From contig JAGBXH010000441.1 of NCBI GenBank assembly GCA_017629395.1, positions 1 through 10,880 on the forward strand: a DNA stretch of 10,880 nucleotides, written 5' to 3'. Each line of letters starts with the position of its first letter. Position 1 is the first letter of the stretch. Below, piece after piece: positions 6,789 through 10,880 of this stretch. This stretch comes from Clostridia bacterium. GTDB taxonomy: Bacteria; Bacillota; Clostridia; Oscillospirales; CAG-272. The notes beneath the pieces are model-generated. The model was not told the origin of the DNA. It saw only the letters and a program-made list of their open reading frames with translations, and did no database searches. Position numbers and translations under genes: made by a program.

Positions 6789-9026
6789 ATGAGAAACAGA
6801 TTTATCTGTCTGACGCTGAGCATGCTGATGCTTCTGACCGTGCTTCTGACCGGCTGTAACCAGAAGAAGGACGAGGCAGACGTTGAGCAGATCTCCGGTA
6901 TCACGCTGACGATGTGGGTCATTACCGACAAGGAAGTTGCCAATACCGATGAAGAGATGGCACAACTTAAGGCAAAGCTGCTTAAGCAGTACGGCGAGGG
7001 TGATGCTTATAACCTGGCAGTTGCCGAGGCTGAGCAGACAAAGGCAGCTTACGAAAAGGTAGAGGCTGAGATCACCAAGATCACCAAGTCCAAGTTCAAG
7101 GTAAACCTTGACATTTATTACTATACCGAGGAACAGTACTACGGCGTGAAGGAATTTGATCGCGCTAAGTATAACAGCCTGAAGATGTCTGCCTCCGATG
7201 AAGAGGTTGCTAAGTATCTTGAGGAATGCGGTAAGCTGACCGAGATCATGATCCTGAACGAGGAATACCTCGCGCTCAAGGAAAAGGCTGCCAAGGAGCT
7301 CAAGAAGTTCCTGAAGGACGCTAAGGCAGAGGGCAGAACCGATACCGAAAAGCTCAAGAAGGAATTCTATGCCGAGAATCCCAAGTATGCTGAGTTTGCA
7401 AATGTCAGCGACGATGAGGATGAGGAAGAGACCGGTGTTGTTGAGGAGTTGACCTCCTACAACGAGTACGAGATCGCTGAGATCGTATATCCCGAGCTCA
7501 GAAAGAACCAGGTTGACATCGTTTACCTGTCCGGCTTTGACCGTTACAACGAGTTTATTGAAAATGAGTGGATCCAGTCCCTGGACGAGGAGATCACCGG
7601 TGCTTCCAGAAAGCTGACCGACTATATCTCCGCTACGCTGCTCAGCGGTGTTCAGATCGACGGCTCTACCTATGCGATCCCCAATAACGTTTCTATCGGT
7701 GAATACACCTACATGATGATCGATAAGCAGCTCTTCGATAAGTACTACTACACCATCGAGGACGTAGAGGACGTGCTGGACACCAAGCACTTCTTAGCTG
7801 ACATCGTGAAGTTCGAGCCCGACGTGCTGCCTCTGAACTCCACCTATGAGGAGTGCATGAACATGCTGGTTTGGTACTGGTCCATGACTTATGAGGAGCA
7901 GAAGGGTCAGGAGGACGAGGATGTTGACATTGGTGACGTAGGTAGTGACAAAGAAGAAGAAGAGGACAAGGAGCCTGTCAAGATCTACGATTACTATTAC
8001 GATAAGGAAGGCGACGCCTTCTCCATGTTCGGTACCGTTTACGGCGGTGCAGCGAACCGCAACCGCGGAAGCATCCGCCTGCAGTTCAGCAATCTGTTTA
8101 CCAAGACTGAGTATCTTGATATTCTGCGCGAGCTGATGACCTTCAAGTTTGAAGGCTACTTCGGTGAGGCTGCAGAGGGTCAGACCGTTGCGGTTGACTT
8201 TGTCAAGGGTGACTCCGCCTTCAAGAAGGAAATGGAAAAGAACGGCTACTGCACTTACAACGGTAAGACCTACTATGCAGTAATTGCCGAATATCCCGAG
8301 GCAACCGAGAACGAGCTGTACGGCAATATGTTTGCAGTCAGCGCATATTCTCACTTCGCTGTGGGTAGATCCATGGATATTATTACCTATCTCAATACCA
8401 ACTCCACCATTCGTAACCTGCTTCAGTACGGCGTCGAGGGCAAGAACTATGAGATCAGCGAGCCCAGCGAGGGCAGCGTGCTGACCATGCTCAATGACGA
8501 TTACCAGATGACTCTGGAGAAGACCGGTAACGTATTTATGGCACATCCCGGCGAGGGCAAGAGAGCTGACGCTTGGGAAGGCGCAAGAGAGCAGAACAAC
8601 GAATCTCTGATCGATCCTCTGCTTGGCTTTGACTTCAATACCGTTCTGGACGGTGATGAGAACGGCATCGACTGCGATGGTCTGTATCCCTCTGTTAAGC
8701 CCAAGGATGATCCCGATTACGTTCCCATGGGTCTGATCGATAAGATGACCGCTAAGAGCGCAGATATCCAGGCAAGACTGGATGCTTGCACCAACATCAA
8801 TGAGCTGGAGGATCTGATCACTCTGCTCAAGGAGGAGCTCAAGGAGTCCACTAAGGACAATGCATGGATCAAGAAGGCTAACAACCCTGCTTACGATCCC
8901 GAAGCTGCTGCAGAGACGCTGGAGACTGAGGATCCCTCTGACGATGATCTGTCCAAGGGTCACTCTCCCTTCACCATCTACGTCAACTGGCTGACTGAGT
9001 ACGGCTACGACGTTCCTGCTAACTAA
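6789..9026 (+). CDS. Large extracellular solute-binding lipoprotein (ABC-type SBP-like)
   Basis: A 745-residue secreted lipoprotein. Signal peptide: MRNRF, a hydrophobic core to residue 20 and lipobox L20-T-G-C23, so the mature protein is anchored on the outer face of the membrane. The start of the mature domain (ITLTMWVITDKE, 38-49) and YPELRKNQVDIVYLSGFDRYNEFIENEWIQSLDE (234-267), then SATLLSGVQIDGSTYAIPNN (281-300), are typical of family 1 (sugar-type) ABC solute-binding proteins. It is far longer than the usual ~400-550 residues. Extra material includes a Lys/Glu-rich, probably helical insert (about 130-205), an acidic run DDEDEEE (208-214), a second acidic insert (375-396, EDEDVDIGD...EEEEDKE) and a long C-terminal extension. 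No permease or ATPase genes are adjacent, so ligand and partner are unknown. Codon use is strongly biased (AAG, GAG, CTG, ACC), suggesting high expression. Own promoter upstream, terminator downstream. Confidence 0.88.
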   Translation: MRNRFICLTLSMLMLLTVLLTGCNQKKDEADVEQISGITLTMWVITDKEVANTDEEMAQLKAKLLKQYGEGDAYNLAVAEAEQTKAAYEKVEAEITKITKSKFKVNLDIYYYTEEQYYGVKEFDRAKYNSLKMSASDEEVAKYLEECGKLTEIMILNEEYLALKEKAAKELKKFLKDAKAEGRTDTEKLKKEFYAENPKYAEFANVSDDEDEEETGVVEELTSYNEYEIAEIVYPELRKNQVDIVYLSGFDRYNEFIENEWIQSLDEEITGASRKLTDYISATLLSGVQIDGSTYAIPNNVSIGEYTYMMIDKQLFDKYYYTIEDVEDVLDTKHFLADIVKFEPDVLPLNSTYEECMNMLVWYWSMTYEEQKGQEDEDVDIGDVGSDKEEEEDKEPVKIYDYYYDKEGDAFSMFGTVYGGAANRNRGSIRLQFSNLFTKTEYLDILRELMTFKFEGYFGEAAEGQTVAVDFVKGDSAFKKEMEKNGYCTYNGKTYYAVIAEYPEATENELYGNMFAVSAYSHFAVGRSMDIITYLNTNSTIRNLLQYGVEGKNYEISEPSEGSVLTMLNDDYQMTLEKTGNVFMAHPGEGKRADAWEGAREQNNESLIDPLLGFDFNTVLDGDENGIDCDGLYPSVKPKDDPDYVPMGLIDKMTAKSADIQARLDACTNINELEDLITLLKEELKESTKDNAWIKKANNPAYDPEAAAETLETEDPSDDDLSKGHSPFTIYVNWLTEYGYDVPAN

Positions 9027-9040
9027 TCAATAACAATCAA

Positions 9041-9073
9041 AGCCCGTTGCGCACAGCGCAACGGGCTGCTTTT
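9041..9073 (+). terminator. Intrinsic terminator after the lipoprotein gene
   Basis: A perfect 12-bp stem, 9041-9052 with 9056-9067 (AGCCCGTTGCGC / GCGCAACGGGCT), has an ACA loop and is followed by GC and TTTT (9070-9073). It begins 14 nt after the lipoprotein stop. The U-tract is short and separated from the stem by two bases, so some read-through into the HAD gene is likely. Its U-tract directly touches the HAD ribosome binding site. Confidence 0.85.
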
Positions 9074-9082
9074 GGAGAAGAC

Positions 9083-9721
9083 ATGAAATATACGGATATT
9101 ATATGGGATTTTAACGGTACGCTGCTGGATGATGTTCGCGCAGGGATCGATGCGGTCAACGATATGCTGCACCGCAGAGGGCTTGCCACGATCGACAGCG
9201 TGGAGCAATATCGTGAAATGTTTTGCTTTCCTATTATAGAGTATTATGCTAAGCTGGGCTTCGACTTTGAAAAGGAGGACTACTATGCGGTGCTCGCTCC
9301 GGAATGGGTTGCACTGTACTTGGAGAATTATAAGCACAGTACGTTGACACCCGGGGCGGAGCAAACCCTGCAAGCACTTGCGGCACTTGGGTATACACAA
9401 ACGCTGCTGTCTGCAACAGAGCTGCAAATGCTCAAGGGACAGCTTCGTGATCTTGGTCTGGAGCATTATTTTTGCGAGGTATGGGGATTGGATAATATCC
9501 ATGCAGGTGGAAAGATTGGTGCCGCAAAAGCCTGGAGAGCGGCGCATCCCGATGCCAAGGCGTTGTTTGTTGGCGACTCTGTACACGATTGGGAGGTTGC
9601 AAGCGCAGTAGGGGCGGAGTGCGTCCTGTTTTGCGGCGGCCATCAAAGTAAGCAGACGCTGTCTGTTTGCGGTTGCCCGCTGATCGACCGCTTGGAGCAG
9701 CTGGCGGAGCTGTTGGCGTAG
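9083..9721 (+). CDS. HAD-superfamily hydrolase (Gph-like) with Asn in motif I
   Basis: A 212-residue cytoplasmic HAD phosphatase-like protein of the phosphoglycolate phosphatase/beta-phosphoglucomutase branch. Motif I is IIWDFNGTLLDD: D9 is the nucleophile, but the second catalytic aspartate is N11. Motif II is LLSAT with S110, motif III is K144 (HAGGKIGAAKAW), and motif IV is VGDSVHDWEVA with D165 and D169. Residues 15-85 form a helical C1-type cap. Substrate is unknown; with N11, general acid/base catalysis may differ from a classical phosphatase. Start: ATG 9083 with GGAGAAG 5 nt upstream; a TTG in the same frame at 9047 lies inside the terminator stem and is unlikely. There is no separate promoter between the lipoprotein and this gene, so expression may rely on terminator read-through. 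Confidence 0.92.
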   Translation: MKYTDIIWDFNGTLLDDVRAGIDAVNDMLHRRGLATIDSVEQYREMFCFPIIEYYAKLGFDFEKEDYYAVLAPEWVALYLENYKHSTLTPGAEQTLQALAALGYTQTLLSATELQMLKGQLRDLGLEHYFCEVWGLDNIHAGGKIGAAKAWRAAHPDAKALFVGDSVHDWEVASAVGAECVLFCGGHQSKQTLSVCGCPLIDRLEQLAELLA

Positions 9722-9763
9722 GATGTCCTTGGATCTGTCAGGACTATATATAATATGAAAGAA

Positions 9764-9805
9764 AACGACCGCGCAGGGAAATGATTGCGACGGTCGTTAT
9801 TTTTT
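9764..9805. terminator. Bidirectional terminator between convergent HAD and yetF-like genes
   Basis: AACGACCG (9764-9771) pairs with CGGTCGTT (9791-9798), with further inner pairing CGCA / TGCG (9772-9775 with 9785-9788). On the plus strand it is followed by ATTTTTTC, a good U-tract for ending the HAD transcript. On the minus strand it is followed by TTCTTTC, a poorer one for the convergent gene. The stop codon of the minus-strand gene (9797-9799) lies in the stem and its edge. Confidence 0.8.
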
Positions 9806-10462
9806 CTGTATGCGTACGTTTCCTGCGTCGTCAGCGGTTACGTAAAAAACAGAGTCGGGACAAAGCCCGGCTTTTTTGATCTGCTTGTTGACCCAGTTTT
9901 TGTCCCTGCCGATGGCGCGGAGCGTCTTTGCTGCATATACACCGTCGCAAAAAACAATGCGCATCATACCGGGCTCACTGACTTGTAAGCCGAGCTGCGA
10001 GGCACAGAGAGGGGATTCTGCAGATTTCTTGATGACGCTGATCTTTCCGCTGCTTTCCATGATAGCGTATAGCACCTGGTTGAGGTCACAAACGTCCTTT
10101 TGTCGCAGCTCACACATCAGCTCGTCCAGAGATATGCGTGCCTTTTGCATTTGCTGTCGGTCGATTCTTCCGTTATGCACAATGATTGCGGGCTTGGGGG
10201 AGAGGAGAGATCTCAGGAAAGGGAGCTTGAGCGAGAGAAAGGAGGCGAGCACCTCAAGCAAAGCAAGGGTGGTGACGGGGATTACGGCGTGCAGAAGGGG
10301 CTTGGTGGGATCGGTCAGGGGAACCGTGGCGATTTCGGAGAGCAGGAGCGTGATGACGAGGTCGGTCATTTCCAGCTCGCCAAGCTGTCGCTTCCCCATC
10401 AGGCGCATGATTAGGATGAGAAAAACGTAAATAAAGATTGTGCGAAACAGAAGCGTTAGCAT
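9797..10462 (-). CDS. DUF421/YetF-family membrane protein
   Basis: A 221-residue YetF-family protein. Probable membrane helices lie at residues 3-20, 34-49 and 57-78. The family signature MRLMGKRQLGELEMTDLVITLLLSEIA (19-45) is clear. It is followed by the cytoplasmic YetF domain: PKPAIIVHNGRIDRQQMQKARISLDELMCELRQ (89-121) and VLYAIMESSGKISVI (130-144). Bacillus relatives YetF/YdfS are membrane proteins of poorly defined role, several being linked to sporulation or stress. The start is supported by GGAG on the minus strand (complement of 10470-10473) 7 nt before the ATG. It runs toward the HAD gene and away from the promoter region at 10593-10763. I see no good promoter for it: a TAAAAT on the minus strand near 10517 lacks a matching -35. 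Confidence 0.92.
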   Translation of the reverse strand: MLTLLFRTIFIYVFLILIMRLMGKRQLGELEMTDLVITLLLSEIATVPLTDPTKPLLHAVIPVTTLALLEVLASFLSLKLPFLRSLLSPKPAIIVHNGRIDRQQMQKARISLDELMCELRQKDVCDLNQVLYAIMESSGKISVIKKSAESPLCASQLGLQVSEPGMMRIVFCDGVYAAKTLRAIGRDKNWVNKQIKKAGLCPDSVFYVTADDAGNVRIQKK

Positions 10463-10592
10463 GTTGGTACTCCGAGTAACGTAATACTACTATTGTGGAA
10501 ACGGACAGCGATTTTATGCAAAATACTCTTGAAAAAGTGTCATTGGGTTGCAATTATGCAGAATGCACAAAATCATTGCGCAATACATATAC

Positions 10593-10621
10593 ACTTTGTC
10601 AAAACTCACACTTGACAAAGT
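10593..10621. promoter_or_regulatory. 10-bp inverted repeat overlapping the P1 -35 box
   Basis: ACTTTGTCAA (10593-10602) and TTGACAAAGT (10612-10621) are perfect reverse complements with a 9-nt spacer. The right arm contains the whole -35 hexamer of P1. It may be a protein-binding operator or a chance palindrome; the sequence alone cannot decide. It also places a TTGACA on the minus strand, but no matching -10 follows. Confidence 0.55.
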
Positions 10622-10640
10622 AGCGGAATAGTGGTAGAAT
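10612..10640 (+). promoter_or_regulatory. Promoter P1 of the putative rRNA operon
   Basis: TTGACA (10612-10617), 17-nt spacer, TAGAAT (10635-10640). A GTCGC-GAGG-GCGAC hairpin (10648-10661) begins at about the expected start of transcription. Confidence 0.85.
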
Positions 10641-10734
10641 ATTCAAGGTCGCGAGGGCGACGGTATCACGGAGAGAGACGCGAGAGTTGATAGAAAAAAG
10701 TTGAAAAAAATCTAAAAAACTTTTGAAAAACCTA

Positions 10735-10763
10735 TTGACAAACGGAAAACACTGTGATATAAT
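10735..10763 (+). promoter_or_regulatory. Promoter P2 of the putative rRNA operon
   Basis: TTGACA (10735-10740), 17-nt spacer, TATAAT (10758-10763): a perfect consensus. The 50 nt upstream are rich in A runs (AAAAAAG, GAAAAAAA, CTAAAAAAC, TGAAAAAC), which fits an UP element typical of rRNA promoters. Confidence 0.92.
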
Positions 10764-10880
10764 AATCAGGCTGTCGCGGAAAACGACGGTGGCTGCCGAA
10801 AGGCGGCAAAAGACATTGGTCCTTGACAATTGAATAACAGAGAGAAGTACAAAGCAAATGTAAGTGCGAAAATACGAATC
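10764..10880 (+). other. Structured transcript leader, probably of an rRNA operon
   Basis: Downstream of P2 are two hairpins: GTCG/CGAC (10773-10776 with 10784-10787) and GCTGCC-GAAA-GGCGGC (10792-10807, a GNRA tetraloop). Next comes GGTCCTTGACAATTGAATAA (10818-10837), which resembles the CCTTGAAAACTGAA-type motif found in clostridial and bacillar rRNA leaders and spacers. With two strong tandem promoters this points to a 16S rRNA gene just beyond 10880. No mature rRNA sequence is present inside the window, so the identity of the transcript is inferred. Confidence 0.65.

Noticed and set aside
6564..7790. Long minus-strand open frame (408 aa) opposite the lipoprotein gene, and another (389 aa) at 7794-8963
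   Set aside because: They arise from the strong codon bias of the plus-strand gene. They are Leu/Val/Ile-rich with no domain, and I see no ribosome binding site. The plus-strand protein has a signal peptide, promoter, ribosome binding site and terminator.
10574..10602. Divergent minus-strand promoter for the DUF421 gene using TTGACA on the minus strand (10597-10602)
   Set aside because: The positions 16-19 nt downstream on the minus strand do not resemble TATAAT.
10823..10851. Third TTGACA (10823-10828) as another promoter
   Set aside because: No -10-like hexamer at 16-18 nt. The TTGACA belongs to the CCTTGACAATTGAATAA leader motif.

Overview
The window looks like a chromosomal segment of a low-to-mid GC Gram-positive bacterium of the class Clostridia, probably an uncultured gut-type Oscillospirales or Christensenellales lineage. 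The evidence is the gene order dgt-like, dnaG, rpoD (typical of Clostridia), clear Shine-Dalgarno sites, TTGACA/TATAAT promoters, a Gram-positive lipoprotein with a Clostridia-type solute-binding fold, and a YetF/DUF421 protein. Placement below class level is a guess from general resemblance.

Layout. Positions 1-1992 (+) hold a tightly packed cluster: the 3' part of hflX, broken by a single-base deletion near 247; a NUDIX hydrolase; and a YigZ/IMPACT-family protein. The genes are 2 nt apart. Positions 1993-2519 hold no gene but are full of structure: a run of small perfect hairpins, a 109-bp MITE-like inverted repeat, and a second hairpin module in inverted orientation. Positions 2520-6483 (+) are the conserved information-processing cluster: an HD-domain dGTPase-like protein, DNA primase, and the primary sigma factor. 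Positions 6484-6788 are a promoter region. Positions 6789-9026 (+) encode a large orphan solute-binding lipoprotein with a near-consensus promoter, a strong ribosome binding site and heavily biased codon use. A terminator hairpin follows directly, and the ribosome binding site of a HAD-family hydrolase (9083-9721, +) abuts its U-tract. A DUF421/YetF membrane protein (9797-10462, -) converges on the HAD gene and shares a bidirectional terminator with it. Positions 10463-10880 hold two strong tandem promoters and a structured leader that resembles the start of a ribosomal RNA operon; no rRNA gene body lies within the window.

How the genes fit together. DnaG and sigma-70 are the primase and housekeeping transcription factor. 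The upstream dGTPase-like enzyme (dNTP pool control) is the usual clostridial partner. The HflX, NUDIX and YigZ cluster concerns ribosome rescue, nucleotide-derivative clean-up and a poorly understood translation-associated protein. The lipoprotein has no permease or ATPase genes beside it.

I see no convincing new multi-gene system. The most unusual material is non-coding: the compound inverted-repeat array between yigZ and dgt, the terminator placed against the HAD ribosome binding site, and the duplicated promoter-plus-5'-hairpin modules at the right end.
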